A stretch of DNA of 64,000 bases, taken from NCBI RefSeq assembly GCF_900187975.1, contig NZ_FZPC01000001.1, forward strand, positions 186,001 through 250,000. Reading direction: 5' to 3'. The position numbers and the translations under genes are program-made. Shown in pieces: positions 46,599 through 57,373 of the stretch. Origin of the DNA: Pseudomonas delhiensis. Lineage in GTDB: Bacteria; Pseudomonadota; Gammaproteobacteria; Pseudomonadales; Pseudomonadaceae. Every line of letters begins with the position of its first letter. Within the stretch, counting starts at the first letter, position 1. Below the pieces are notes generated by a model. It worked only from the letters and a program-made list of their open reading frames with translations. It searched no databases and was not told the DNA's origin.

Positions 46599-47507
46599 AT
46601 GCGTATCGCACCCCGTGTGCTGGGCGTGGCCATCGTCGCCGCCCTGTTCGCCACTCCGGCCCTTTCCGAGGAACTCACCGGCACCCTGAAGAAGATCAAG
46701 GATTCCGGCACCATCGTCCTCGGCCACCGTGACGCCTCCATTCCCTTCTCCTACCTGGCCGACGACCCGCGCCAGCCGGTGGGCTATTCCCACGACCTGC
46801 AGCTGAAAGTGGTCGAGGCGGTCAAGCAGCAGCTGGGCATGCCCGACCTCAAGGTGCGCTACAACCTGGTCACCTCGCAGACGCGCATCCCGCTGGTGCA
46901 GAACGGCACCGTGGACATCGAGTGCGGCTCCACCACCAACAACCTGGAGCGCCAGAAGCAGGTCGACTTCTCCCTCGGCATCTTCGAGGTGGGCACCCGC
47001 CTGCTGACCAAGAAGACAAGCGGCATCAGCGACTTCGCCGACCTCAAGGGCAAGAACGTGGTGACCACCGCCGGCACCACCTCCGAGCGCCTGCTCAAAT
47101 CGATGAACGCCGAGAAAAAGATGGGCATGAACATCATCTCGGCCAAGGACCACGGCGAGTCCTTCCTGATGCTCGAATCCGGCCGCGCCGTGGCCTTCAT
47201 GATGGACGACGCGCTGCTCTACGGCGAAATGGCCAAGGCCAAGAAGCCCGACGACTGGACGGTGGTCGGCACCCCGCAGTCCTACGAGATCTACGGCTGC
47301 ATGGTGCGCAAGGGCGACGAGGGCTTCAAGCAGGTGGTCGACAAGGCCATCGCCGACACCTTCGCCTCCGGGCAGATCAACGACATCTACGCCAAGTGGT
47401 TCACCCAGCCGGTGCCGCCCAAGGGCCTGAACCTCGAATTCCCGATGAGCGACACGCTCAAGAAGCTGATCGCCAGTCCCACCGACAAGTCTGCCGAGCA
47501 GATGTAA
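46599..47507 (+). CDS. aatJ: Glutamate/aspartate ABC transporter substrate-binding protein
   Basis: A 302-residue periplasmic binding protein. A signal peptide (RVLGVAIVAALFATPALSEE, cleavage near 22) precedes an SBP_bac_3 fold. GHRDASIPFSYLADD (about 44-58), RIPLVQNGTVDIECGSTTNN (about 98-117) and TTAGTTSERLL form the acidic amino acid pocket seen in GltI/AatJ proteins. The start at 46599 has GAGGA 7 nt upstream. Expression should depend on RpoN and AauR through the sites at 46341-46478. A MITE-like element begins immediately after the stop codon, so aatJ is separated from its permease genes by 332 bp. Confidence 0.95.
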   Translation: MRIAPRVLGVAIVAALFATPALSEELTGTLKKIKDSGTIVLGHRDASIPFSYLADDPRQPVGYSHDLQLKVVEAVKQQLGMPDLKVRYNLVTSQTRIPLVQNGTVDIECGSTTNNLERQKQVDFSLGIFEVGTRLLTKKTSGISDFADLKGKNVVTTAGTTSERLLKSMNAEKKMGMNIISAKDHGESFLMLESGRAVAFMMDDALLYGEMAKAKKPDDWTVVGTPQSYEIYGCMVRKGDEGFKQVVDKAIADTFASGQINDIYAKWFTQPVPPKGLNLEFPMSDTLKKLIASPTDKSAEQM

Positions 47508-47646
47508 GAACCTGTCTACGATCTGCTGCGCGTCGGCATAACTGCGTTAAAAACAGGCGAGTAATGCTCATTTAGCTATCTAAACTGCGCTTCCTCGCCT
47601 GTTTTCGCCTTGTTCTGCTCTAGCTCGCGAGATCGTAAACAGGCTC
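47508..47646. mobile_element. MITE-like element inserted at the aatJ stop codon
   Basis: A 139-bp element with imperfect terminal inverted repeats GAACCTGTCTACGATCT / GAGCCTGTTTACGATCT (read inward from each end). An inner inverted repeat (AAAACAGGCGAG / CTCGCCTGTTTT) and a central TTTAG-CTAT-CTAAA hairpin make nearly the whole element self-complementary. It is flanked by TAA (47505-47507 and 47647-47649), a likely 3-bp target duplication of which the left copy is the aatJ stop codon. It has no coding capacity and a lower GC content than its surroundings. Confidence 0.85.
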
Positions 47647-47693
47647 TAACGGTGGCGCCAGCCCGCGCTCACGAGGCGCGGGCCGGCGGGGAG

Positions 47694-47736
47694 CGGGAGC
47701 GCCGGCGGCGCTCCCGGCCTCCTCTTCCTTTTTTCC
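47694..47736 (+). terminator. Attenuator-like terminator between aatJ and aatQ
   Basis: A ten-base-pair stem CGGGAGCGCC/GGCGCTCCCG (47694-47703 with 47707-47716) and a GGC loop, followed by GCCTCCTCTTCCTTTTTTCC. A second hairpin, CCCGCGC/GCGCGGG, lies just before it (47662-47682). It would reduce permease relative to binding protein transcript. Confidence 0.75.
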
Positions 47737-47839
47737 TGATCCACCTGCGGAACACGCCCATCACCCACGGGCGCAGGCGCCCGCGCGCCGCGTTCCGACC
47801 GTTTCGACGCCCTCACGGGGGCCTTCGAGGGAAACCTGC

Positions 47840-48586
47840 ATGAACTACAACTGGGACTGGAGCGTGTTCTTCAAGTCCACCGGGATCGGCGACGAGATCT
47901 ACCTGGACTGGTATCTCACCGGCCTGGGCTGGACCATCGCCGTCGCCCTCACCGCCTGGCTGGTCGCCCTGGCGCTGGGCTCGGCGCTGGGCGTGCTGCG
48001 CACCGCGCCGAACCGCTGGCTGTCGGCCATCGGCACCGGCTACGTCGAGCTGTTCCGCAACGTGCCGCTGCTGGTGCAGCTGTTCCTCTGGTACTTCCTG
48101 GTCCCGGACCTGCTGCCGCAGCCGCTGCAGGACTGGTTCAAGCTCGGCCTGGCGCCGGAAACCTCGGCCTTCATCAGCGTGGTGGTGTGCCTGGGCCTGT
48201 TCACCGCGGCGCGGGTGTGCGAACAGGTGCGCACCGGCATCCAGGCCCTGCCCCCCGGGCAGATAGCCGCCGGCCGCGCCATGGGCTTCAGCCTGCCCCA
48301 GGTGTACCGCTACGTGCTGCTGCCGCAGGCCTTCCGCATCATCATCCCGCCGCTGACCTCGGAGTTCCTCAACATCTTCAAGAACTCCTCGGTGGCCTCG
48401 CTGATCGGCCTGATGGAGCTGCTGGCGCAGACCAAGCAGACCGCCGAATTCAGCGCCAACCTGTTCGAGGCCTTCACCCTGGCGACGCTGATCTACTTCA
48501 CCCTGAACATGAGCCTGATGCTGTTCATGCGCCTGGTGGAGCGCAAGGTCGCGCTGCCCGGCCTGATTTCCGTGGGGGGCAAGTGA
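47840..48586 (+). CDS. aatQ: Glutamate/aspartate ABC transporter permease
   Basis: A 248-residue HisM/GltJ-type inner-membrane permease. Helices run from about 30; the EAA loop reads [25 protein letters not shown] (about 149-173). A hydrophilic N-terminal segment of about 25 residues ([15 protein letters not shown]..) is typical of GltJ. Its TGA overlaps the aatM ATG (TGATG), so the two permeases are translationally coupled. It pairs with AatM and AatP for uptake of acidic amino acids delivered by AatJ. Confidence 0.94.
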   Translation: MNYNWDWSVFFKSTGIGDEIYLDWYLTGLGWTIAVALTAWLVALALGSALGVLRTAPNRWLSAIGTGYVELFRNVPLLVQLFLWYFLVPDLLPQPLQDWFKLGLAPETSAFISVVVCLGLFTAARVCEQVRTGIQALPPGQIAAGRAMGFSLPQVYRYVLLPQAFRIIIPPLTSEFLNIFKNSSVASLIGLMELLAQTKQTAEFSANLFEAFTLATLIYFTLNMSLMLFMRLVERKVALPGLISVGGK

Positions 48587-49247
48587 TGGATTTCAGCTCG
48601 ATCGTCCCGGCGCTGCCGGGCCTGTGGGACGGCATGGCCATGACCCTGCAGCTGACCGCCCTGGGCGTGGCCGGCGGCGTGGTGCTGGGGACCCTGCTGG
48701 CGCTGATGCGCATGTCCCACAACCGCCTGCTGAGCAACCTGGCGGGCTTCTACGTCAACTACTTCCGCTCCATCCCGCTGCTGCTGGTGATCACCTGGTT
48801 CTACCTGGCGGTGCCCTACATCCTGCGCTGGATCACCGGCAGCGACACCCCGGTGGGCGCCTTCACCAGTTGCCTGGTGGCCTTCGTGATGTTCGAGGCG
48901 GCGTACTTCTGCGAGATCGTCCGCGCCGGCATCCAGGCCATTCCCAAGGGCCAGATGGGCGCGGCCCAGGCCCTGGGCATGACCTACGGCCAGTGCATGC
49001 GGCTGATCATCCTGCCCCAGGCGTTCCGCAAGATGACCCCGCTGCTGCTGCAGCAGAGCATCATCCTGTTCCAGGACACCTCGCTGGTCTACACCGTCGG
49101 CCTGATGGACTTCCTCAACGCGGCGCGCTCGCGCGGCGACATCATCGGCCAGCCCCACGAATTCCTGATCTTCGCCGGTCTCGTCTACTTCATCGTCAGC
49201 TTCACCGCATCCTTCGCGGTCAAGCGCCTGCAGAAAGGGTTAGCCCT

Positions 49248-49251
<4 letters not shown>
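48586..49251 (+). CDS. aatM: Glutamate/aspartate ABC transporter permease
   Basis: A 221-residue second permease (GltK type). [21 protein letters not shown] starts the protein; the EAA loop is [25 protein letters not shown] (about 123-147). It starts at the ATG overlapping the aatQ stop and its own stop overlaps aatP by 4 bp (ATGA), so aatQ-aatM-aatP form a tightly coupled unit. Confidence 0.94.
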
Positions 49252-49982
<731 letters not shown>

Positions 49983-50000
49983 GAAGCCGACAGGCCTCTC

Positions 50001-50092
50001 GTAGGAGCGAGCTTGCTCGCGAACGGATTCCGCGGCGGGGCTCGTTCGCGAGCAAGAACTAGGCGTCCCCCTCGCTCCTACGAAGAGCCTCT
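50001..50092. repeat. Inverted REP pair with a disrupted arm
   Basis: GTAGGAGCGAGCTTGCTCGC (50001) and an inverted partner (50042-50092). The partner's arm is broken by AACTAGGCGTCCCC between GAGCAAG and CTCGCTCCTAC. The same insertion occurs at 17511-17548. It sits between aatP and aauS. Confidence 0.85.
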
Positions 50093-50145
50093 CCATCGGC
50101 TCGGCCCCGGCGCCGGGCTGGCCCGCTTCCGACGACTGTGATGCA

Positions 50146-52028
50146 ATGCCCGCCCAGCCATTGACCCTGCCACCGCCGACCGTGAAGCCCAGCCTCGTGC
50201 GCAACCTGCTGCTGCCGATCCCGCTGATCCTGCTGATGCTCGGCTTCGGCTATGGCGGCTACCTGGTCAGCGCCGGCGCCGGCACCCGCGCCCTGGTCGC
50301 CAGCGGCGAACGCCAGCTGGAGCTGCACGCACGCGGGGTGGAAAGCGAGATCAGCCGCTACACCTACCTGCCCAGCCTGCTGGAGCTGGAGAGCGGCGTC
50401 ACCCGCCTGCTGCTGGAGCCCACGCCCTATCGCCGCGACCAGGTCAACACCTACCTGGAAGGCCTCAACCGCCGCGCCGGCAGCCGCGCCATCTACCTGC
50501 TGGACACCTCCGGCCGGGTGCTGGCCACCAGCAACTGGCAGGACGCCGACAGCTACCTGGGCGAGGACCTGTCCTTCCGCGCCTACTTCCAGGACGCCGT
50601 GCAGGGCCGCCCGGGGCGCTTCTACGGCATCGGCAGCACCGTCGGCGAGCCCGGCTACTACCTGGCCCACGGCCTGGTGCACGGCGGGCGCATCGTCGGC
50701 GTGGCGGTGGTCAAGGTGAAGATGGAGGCCCTGGAGGAGCGCTGGGAGAAGGCCCAGCTGCAGGCCTTCGTCAGCGACGAGAACGGCATCGTCATCCTTT
50801 CCAGCAACCCGCAGCTGCGCCTGAAGGCGGTGCGCCCGCTCAGCGCCGCGGACAAGGAGCGCCTGGCGCGCAGCCTGCAATACTACTGGTGGGCGCTCAA
50901 CGAATGGCAGCCCAGCTCGCGCCGCGCCCTGGGCGAGGGCGTGGAGGAAATCGGCTTCCGCGACCACGACGCCAACGGCGCGGCCCACGCCGAGCACCTG
51001 TACCTCAAGCAGACCCGCCGCCTGGGCGACACGCCCTGGGACTTCACCCTGCTCAGCCCGCTGCGGGACGTGCGCCGCGAGGCCATGATCCACGGCGCCC
51101 TGGCCGCGGTGGGCTTCGCCCTGCTGGCGTTCCTGCTGATCGCCTGGAACGAGCGGCGCAAGGTCCTGGCCACCCGCCTGGCGGCCCGCGAGGCGCTGCA
51201 ACAGGCGAACAACGAACTGGAGCGGCGCATCGCCGAGCGCACCGCCGACCTGCGCGCCAGCAACCAGCATCTGCGCGAGCAGATCCGCGAGCGCCGCCAG
51301 GCCGAGGACACCCTGCGCAAGGCCCAGGACCGCCTGGTCCAGGCCGGCAAGCTGGCGGTGATCGGGCAGATGTCCACCAGCATCGCCCACGAGCTGAACC
51401 AGCCGCTGGCGGCGCTGCGCACCCTCTCCGGCAACACCGTGCGTTTCCTCCAGCGCGGCGCCCTGGACACCGCCAGCAGCAACCTGGAGGCCATCAACGA
51501 GATGGTCGACCGCATGGGCCGCATCACCGCCAGCCTGCGCGCCTTCGCCCGGCGCGCCGACGACCACGGCCAGGCGCGCCTGGGCAAGGCGGTGGACGCC
51601 GCGCTGCGGGTGCTGCAGGTGCGCCTGAAGGACTGCCCGCTGGTGCTGCACCGCGAATTCGACGACGCCTGCCTGGGCATCGACCAGACGCGCCTGGAGC
51701 AGATACTGGTCAACCTCGTCGCCAACGCCCTGGACGCCATGAGCGGCCAGGCCGACCGCCAGCTCTGGCTCAGCGGCCGCAGCGAGGGCGCGCAGTACCT
51801 GCTGACGGTGCGCGACAACGGCCCGGGCATCCCGCCGGATGCCCGCGAGCACCTGTTCGAACCCTTCTTCACCACCAAGCCCGGCGAGCACGGCCTGGGC
51901 CTGGGCCTGACGCTCTCGGCCAGCCTCGCCACCGCCGCCGGCGGCAGCCTGGGCGTGGCCCACCCGGAGGCCGGCGGCACCGCCTTCGAACTCAGCCTGC
52001 CCCTGCTGCCCACTCAGGAACCCACGCC

Positions 52029-52032
<4 letters not shown>
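50146..52032 (+). CDS. aauS: Acidic amino acid sensor histidine kinase (DctB-like)
   Basis: A 628-residue two-TM sensor kinase. TM1 is LLLPIPLILLMLGFGYGGYLV (about 21-41); the periplasmic dCache/PDC region runs to about 310 (TPYRRDQVNTYLEGL, DTSGRVLATSN, SFRAYFQDAVQG, GLVHGGRIVGVAVVKV), TM2 is ALAAVGFALLAFLLIAW (about 321-337). A coiled linker precedes HisKA with IAHELNQPLAAL (His415), the DctB/NtrB-type phosphorylation motif; the ATPase domain has N (NLVANALDA), DNGPGIP and GLGLGL boxes. It senses acidic amino acids and partners AauR, whose gene overlaps by 4 bp. In P. aeruginosa ansB and ggt lie between aatP and aauS (from memory); here they are absent. Confidence 0.92.
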
Positions 52033-53357
<1,325 letters not shown>

Positions 53358-53808
53358 GGCGGAAACCAGCGAATCGCGGACGGAGTCCGCTCCTACGGTT
53401 TCAGGGAAGCACGGGCGTAGGAGCAACTGTCTTGCAGGCTGCGCCGCCTCTTTCCAACCCGTAGGGCGCATAACGCCTACGGCGTTATCCGCCGCGGCCG
53501 TCGGGCACCGGCGTTCCGGCCGGCGGCGGATAACCGCGAACGGTTATTCGCCCTACGGTCGAGCACGGACGTAGGAGCAACTGTCTTGTGGCCCGCGCCG
53601 AGATGCTCTTTGTAGGAGCGAGCTTGCTCGCGAACCGCATGGCACCGTCTTTGTTCGCGAGCAAGCTCGCTCCTACGAGAAGCCATGCTCGCCTGCAACG
53701 TAGGAGCGGACTCTGTCCGCGATTGCCCGCCCCATCGCACCGAACCGCCCATCGGCACAACCCATCCTACGGGGTGTCATATTTGCCGGAAGGTGTAGGA
53801 GAGGCTCC
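53358..53808. repeat. REP/BIME cluster downstream of aauR
   Basis: The cluster contains a GCGGACGGAGTCCGC element (53375), a GTAGGAGCAACTGTC element (53417), the 98-bp CGTAGGGCG-bounded BIME (53460-53557), another GTAGGAGCAACTGTC element (53571), an inverted REP pair (53612-53677) and a GTAGGAGCGGACTCTGTCC element (53700-53725). 53528-53710 is homologous to 13273-13455. No gene is visible. Confidence 0.88.
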
Positions 53809-54210
53809 TTACCCCGAGCGCACCTCTTCCAGCAATTCGGGATGGCGGTCGAGCACCTTGAGCAGCTTGACCAGCGCCAACGGCGGGCGCGTCTTGCCAT
53901 TCTCGTAGCGGGAGAACGCGTTCACGCCGCCACCGAAGATCTCCGCGGCCTCGCGCTGGTCCAGCGCCAGCTTCTTGCGCACGGCGGCAATGAACCCCGG
54001 ATCGACCATCGAAGCGTTCACCCGCTTGTTGAAGGCCAGCATCTGGGCACTCACCCGCGCCGACTCGTCGGCGTCCAGCACCGCCTCGCCACAGGCCGGG
54101 CAGAACTCACCGCGCACAGCTGTTATCAGGGTGCTCTCCCCCTTGTAGGCATAGGGAAGGTCGCGGGTCTCGTGGAGCAGTTCGGCTCCACCGCAGAGGG
54201 GACATTTCAT
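53809..54210 (-). CDS. mqsA: Antitoxin MqsA (zinc/HTH type II antitoxin)
   Basis: A 133-residue antitoxin. The N-terminal zinc domain has MKCPLCGG (Cys3, Cys6) and FCPACGE (about Cys37 and Cys40), and binds the toxin; the C-terminal Xre-type domain reads VRKKLALDQREAAEIFGGGVNAFSRYENGKTRP, matching E. coli MqsA closely. The start at 54210 is chosen because AAGGAG is 8 nt upstream and the N-terminus then equals MqsA; an ATG at 54216 overlaps the mqsR stop. It lies 2 bp downstream of mqsR. It should repress its own operon together with the toxin. Confidence 0.93.
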   Translation of the reverse strand: MKCPLCGGAELLHETRDLPYAYKGESTLITAVRGEFCPACGEAVLDADESARVSAQMLAFNKRVNASMVDPGFIAAVRKKLALDQREAAEIFGGGVNAFSRYENGKTRPPLALVKLLKVLDRHPELLEEVRSG

Positions 54211-54212
54211 GC

Positions 54213-54509
54213 TCATAGCTCCTTGAAGGACACGACAAGCACATCGTCTATGACGGTCAACTTCAGATAGATCCGACCCACGGCGGTCGAAGGTCGGTAG
54301 ACGTCCTGCCAGACACGATGATCGGCGTGAGTCGTCATGCTCTTGTGGAAATCACGGGGCGCCAGGGCCTCGATGACCGCCAGCATGTCGGCGAAGTCCA
54401 ACCCCAGCGCCGCGCCGCCGGAGAGCGCGGAATAGGTCGCGCGAACCCTGCCCCGGGCAAGCAGCGACTTGACTCGGTCGAGACGGCAATGAGGCGTCGA
54501 TTTCTCCAT
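54213..54509 (-). CDS. mqsR: Toxin MqsR (GCU-specific mRNA interferase)
   Basis: A 98-residue RelE-fold ribonuclease, the same length as E. coli MqsR. MEKSTPHCRLDRVKSLLARG begins like the E. coli protein (MEKRTPHTRL), and the C-terminal HKSMTTHADHRVWQDVYRPS with KLTVIDDVLVVSFKE carries the conserved Lys/Tyr/Arg region of the active site. It cleaves mRNA mainly at GCU during stress. It is the promoter-proximal gene, the toxin-first order typical of mqsRA. A GC-poor AACC-N18-GGTT inverted repeat (54526-54551) lies upstream and could be the MqsA operator. Confidence 0.93.
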   Translation of the reverse strand: MEKSTPHCRLDRVKSLLARGRVRATYSALSGGAALGLDFADMLAVIEALAPRDFHKSMTTHADHRVWQDVYRPSTAVGRIYLKLTVIDDVLVVSFKEL

Positions 54510-54525
54510 CGAGCAAGGCTAGACA

Positions 54526-54551
54526 AACCCTGACCATTTAGCAACTTGGTT
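54526..54551 (-). promoter_or_regulatory. Possible MqsA operator/promoter region
   Basis: A short AT-rich stretch with AACC at 54526-54529 and GGTT at 54548-54551. MqsA operators in E. coli are AACCT-N-AGGTT palindromes with a much shorter spacer, so this match is weak. Confidence 0.3.
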
Positions 54552-54635
54552 AATTCCAGCCTGCCGCATTGCACTCCCACGCAAGCTCCGGGACACTACC
54601 CGCCTTCCCCATCGCCGCCCCGCCGGAGCCACCCC

Positions 54636-55088
54636 ATGTCCGCCAAATCCGAAGCCTTCTGGAACCAGCTCTGCGCCGACGCCGGCGTCGATCCGCAGCG
54701 GCGCCTGGCCGCACGCCAGGCCATCCTGGCCGACGCGAAGGCGGTGGATGCCTGCTTCTACCGCCCCGACGACAACGACCCGGACGCCGAGGAACTGGAC
54801 CTGGGCGACGCCAGGGTGCTCATTCTCGGCCCCTTCGAGGCGCCCGCCGACTGGGACGCCGCCGAGCGCGAGGCGTTCTTCGAGGATGCCGACCCGGCGG
54901 CCTTCTTCAGCGCCCTGGTGGAGTGCGAGGCCGAGCCCGGCAGCAAGGCCTTCTTCGTCCCGGAGATCGGTGATTTCGTCGCCGTGATGCCGAGCCCGGA
55001 CAAGGTGCAGATGTACTTCCTGCACGACTGGCACGAAGAGGAAGATGGCTGCCATTGCGTGCTGGTGCGTGATGACGAAGGTCTCTGA
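54636..55088 (+). CDS. Acidic hypothetical protein
   Basis: A 150-residue, strongly acidic soluble protein (clusters such as PDDNDPDAEELDLGD and FFEDADPAAFF). No signal peptide or known motif. The final part (SPDKVQMYFLHDWHEEEDGCHCVLVRD) is Cys/His/Asp-rich and might bind metal. GGAG precedes the ATG at 54636; an upstream ATG at 54546 would add a Pro/Ser-rich extension. It is divergent from mqsRA. I do not recognise the family. Confidence 0.7.
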   Translation: MSAKSEAFWNQLCADAGVDPQRRLAARQAILADAKAVDACFYRPDDNDPDAEELDLGDARVLILGPFEAPADWDAAEREAFFEDADPAAFFSALVECEAEPGSKAFFVPEIGDFVAVMPSPDKVQMYFLHDWHEEEDGCHCVLVRDDEGL

Positions 55089-55199
55089 GCCGACACGCAA
55101 CCCAGGCTTTTTCCTACAGAAGCAGCGGTGAATCTCCACTAGGCCGGGCGCCGGGCCGAACCTACAGTTGCGGGCTCATTGCACCCAGCGGCGCCCGCC

Positions 55200-55430
55200 A
55201 TGCCCCACGATCACGACAGCCTGCCGGTGGAACTCGAAACCCACCTGCCCAACCACGCCCCGCGCATCCTGCGCGGGCGCATCAGCCTGAACGACTACCA
55301 CGACCTGCTGCTGGGCGACACGCCCGCCCTGGTGCGCCTGACGGACCTGCATGGCCAGGGCGACCTGTTCATCCGCGGGGTGAACATCCGCTGGGTGGTC
55401 CGCACCGACGACAGCGACGCAGCCGCCTAG
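55200..55430 (+). CDS. Small hypothetical protein, paralogue A
   Basis: A 76-residue soluble protein with the pattern VELET, LRGR, L-x-DYHDLL, LVRL, DLFIRGVNIRWVV. It shares this pattern with the gene at 55596, and together they look like a tandem duplication. Compact beta/alpha character, no Cys, no signal. The ATG at 55200 is preferred over a TTG at 55179. Function unknown. Confidence 0.65.
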   Translation: MPHDHDSLPVELETHLPNHAPRILRGRISLNDYHDLLLGDTPALVRLTDLHGQGDLFIRGVNIRWVVRTDDSDAAA

Positions 55431-55595
55431 GCGCCGCGCCTAAACGTGCCCGGGCGCGGGCCTGGCTGAACCGAAGCTGAATATCGCCACGATTCACAAG
55501 CGCCCGGGGAACCGGGCGCCGTGGCGTCAGTCACAGAGGAATCTTCGGCAACTTCCTACGCAGCCTTCGGCAGCAGCGCCGTGCGAGAGCCCACC

Positions 55596-55835
55596 ATGCA
55601 ACCGGATCAAGACACCCTCTGGGTCGAACTGGAAACCCTGGACAACGCCCAGCGCCCGCACCGCCTGCGCGGGCGCATGCAACTGCGCGACTACTTCGAC
55701 CTGCTGGCCGGCTGCGCCCCCAGCCTGGTGCGCCTGGACGACTGCCGCGCCGACCGCCGCGGGCCGGTGGCCGACCTGTTCATCCGCAGCGTGCACATCC
55801 TGCGGGTGATGGCCCTGGGCCCGGTGCCAGCCTGA
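55596..55835 (+). CDS. Small hypothetical protein, paralogue B
   Basis: A 79-residue protein with the same pattern as the gene at 55200: WVELET, HRLRGR, LRDYFDLL, LVRL, and DLFIRSVHILRVM. It carries a slightly longer loop (DDCRADRRGPV) before the last strand, with two Cys residues. The ATG at 55596 gives the start aligned to paralogue A; an upstream ATG is at 55521. It ends 7 bp from the convergent methyltransferase. A GCGCCCGG/CCGGGCGC hairpin (55500-55519) precedes it. Function unknown. Confidence 0.65.
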   Translation: MQPDQDTLWVELETLDNAQRPHRLRGRMQLRDYFDLLAGCAPSLVRLDDCRADRRGPVADLFIRSVHILRVMALGPVPA

Positions 55836-55842
55836 GGCCGCC

Positions 55843-56454
55843 TCAGTCGGCCATCCCCTTGTAGACATAGGTCATCGGCCGCGGCCCCGGCAGGTACTCG
55901 CGGCTCAGCTCGCGCACCTGGAAGCCGCCGGCCGCGATCAGCGCCGGGATGTCGCGGTCCAGGTGGCAGCCGCCGGCCAGGGGCTTCCAGATCGGCGTCA
56001 GGCGGTGCTGCCAGGCGCGCACGCCGGCGTCCGGCGCCAGGCCGTGCTCGCAGAAGAGGAACTCGCCGCCCGGCTTGAGCACCCGGCGCATCTCCCGCAG
56101 CGCCGCCAGCACGTCCGGGATGCTGCAGAGGGTGAAGGTGCAGACGACGGAGTCGAAGCTGCCGGCATCGGCGCGAATCTGCCCCAGTTCCAGCGCCACC
56201 ATCTCCACCGGGATGCCGATGCCCGCCGCGCGCTTGCGCGCCAGGCCCTGCATCTGCGCCGCCGGGTCGACGCCGACGATTGTCGACACTTTCCCCGCAT
56301 CGTAGAAACCCAGGTTCAGCCCGGTGCCGATGCCGATCTCCAGCACCCGGCCGCGGGCCCGCGGCACCAGCAGCGAGCGCTGCTTCATCACCTGGCCCAT
56401 GCCGCAGGCGCAGTCGATCAGCCGTGGCAGCAGGTAGCGGTCGTAGACACCCAT
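55843..56454 (-). CDS. pmtA: SAM-dependent methyltransferase, PmtA-like
   Basis: A 203-residue class I methyltransferase. Motif I is VLEIGIGTGLNLGFY (about 37-51), motif II VVGVDPAAQM, and motif IV FDSVVCTFTLCSIPD (about 99-113). The compact length and MGVYDRYLLPRLIDCACG start resemble PmtA of P. aeruginosa (PA0798), which methylates phosphatidylethanolamine towards phosphatidylcholine, and the gene lies next to the prp regulator as there (from memory). Other small-molecule methyltransferases share these motifs. It diverges from the GntR gene and contains an ATTGTCGACACT sequence (56278-56290) resembling the GntR operator. Confidence 0.75.
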   Translation of the reverse strand: MGVYDRYLLPRLIDCACGMGQVMKQRSLLVPRARGRVLEIGIGTGLNLGFYDAGKVSTIVGVDPAAQMQGLARKRAAGIGIPVEMVALELGQIRADAGSFDSVVCTFTLCSIPDVLAALREMRRVLKPGGEFLFCEHGLAPDAGVRAWQHRLTPIWKPLAGGCHLDRDIPALIAAGGFQVRELSREYLPGPRPMTYVYKGMAD

Positions 56455-56574
56455 CGTCTTCCCCCCTTGCGGTTTTGCCCAGCCTAGCGCAGTGCAGGCC
56501 GCGCCGCGCGGGGCTTTTCGGCCATCCGCAGGATTCCCTGGACGCTTTGCGCATAACCCGGCCGCCCATTAGAC

Positions 56575-56588
56575 GATTGTCGACAATC
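56575..56588. promoter_or_regulatory. Operator of the prp GntR regulator, site 1
   Basis: GATTGTCGACAATC is a perfect 14-bp palindrome immediately upstream of a TTGACC -35 candidate (56592-56597) with TTAGTT (56614-56619) as -10. It is typical of FadR-subfamily operators in size and symmetry. Confidence 0.8.
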
Positions 56589-56637
56589 CCCTTGACCGGA
56601 CAAATATTCGAGGTTAGTTTTCGCCGCACCCGATGTG

Positions 56638-56650
56638 GATTGTCGACACC
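56638..56650. promoter_or_regulatory. Operator of the prp GntR regulator, site 2
   Basis: GATTGTCGACACC repeats the first nine bases and centre of site 1 and lies 63 bp further on, directly before the GntR ATG. The two sites bracket the predicted promoter, fitting autoregulation and operon repression. Confidence 0.7.
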
Positions 56651-57373
56651 ATGAACGAATCCCTGCTCCTTCCCAGCGACGTCGAAGGCGACGGCGAGAC
56701 CCTCTCGGAACACGTGTTCCGCAAGATCCAGTCGGCCATCGTCAAGGGCGATATCGCCCCGGGCAGCAAGATCTCCGAGCCGGAGCTGGCGCGCACCTAC
56801 GGCATCAGCCGCGGCCCGCTGCGCGAGGCGATCCACCGCCTGGAAGGGCAGAAGCTGCTGGTGCGCGTGCCCCACGTCGGCGCGCGGGTGGTGTCGCTGA
56901 GCCACGCCGAGCTGATCGAGCTGTACGAGATCCGCGAATCCCTGGAAGGCATGGCCTGCCGCCTGGCCGCCGAACGCATGAGCCAGGCCGAGATCGACGA
57001 GCTGCGCCGGGTGCTCGACACCCACGAGCGCGACGAGGCCTTCCAGGCCGGGCGCGGCTACTACCAGCAGGAAGGCGACTACGACTTCCACTACCGGATC
57101 ATCCAGGGCAGCGGCAACCGCACCCTCACCCGCATGCTCTGCGGCGAGCTGTACCAACTGGTGCGCATGTACCGGCTGCAGTTCTCCGCCACGCCGAACC
57201 GGCCGCGCCAGGCCTTCGCCGAGCACCACCGCATTCTCGATGCCATCGCCGACCGTGACGGCGAACTGGCCGAACTGCTGATGCGCCGTCACATCGGCGC
57301 CTCCAAGCGCAACATCGAGCGTCACTACCTGGACGCCCAAGCCAAGACAGCCAACGAACGAGGTGAGTCATGA
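56651..57373 (+). CDS. GntR/FCD-family regulator of the methylcitrate operon
   Basis: A 240-residue FadR-subfamily regulator. The winged helix reads [29 protein letters not shown] (about 37-65), and the C-terminal FCD ligand domain ([18 protein letters not shown] to the late HHRILDAI and [12 protein letters not shown] metal/ligand His residues). It ends in an ATGA overlap with prpB. It should sense 2-methylcitrate or a related intermediate (family inference). An in-frame ATG at 56633 would place site 2 inside the gene; the start at 56651 is preferred, but neither has a good ribosome-binding site. Confidence 0.88.
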   Translation: MNESLLLPSDVEGDGETLSEHVFRKIQSAIVKGDIAPGSKISEPELARTYGISRGPLREAIHRLEGQKLLVRVPHVGARVVSLSHAELIELYEIRESLEGMACRLAAERMSQAEIDELRRVLDTHERDEAFQAGRGYYQQEGDYDFHYRIIQGSGNRTLTRMLCGELYQLVRMYRLQFSATPNRPRQAFAEHHRILDAIADRDGELAELLMRRHIGASKRNIERHYLDAQAKTANERGES

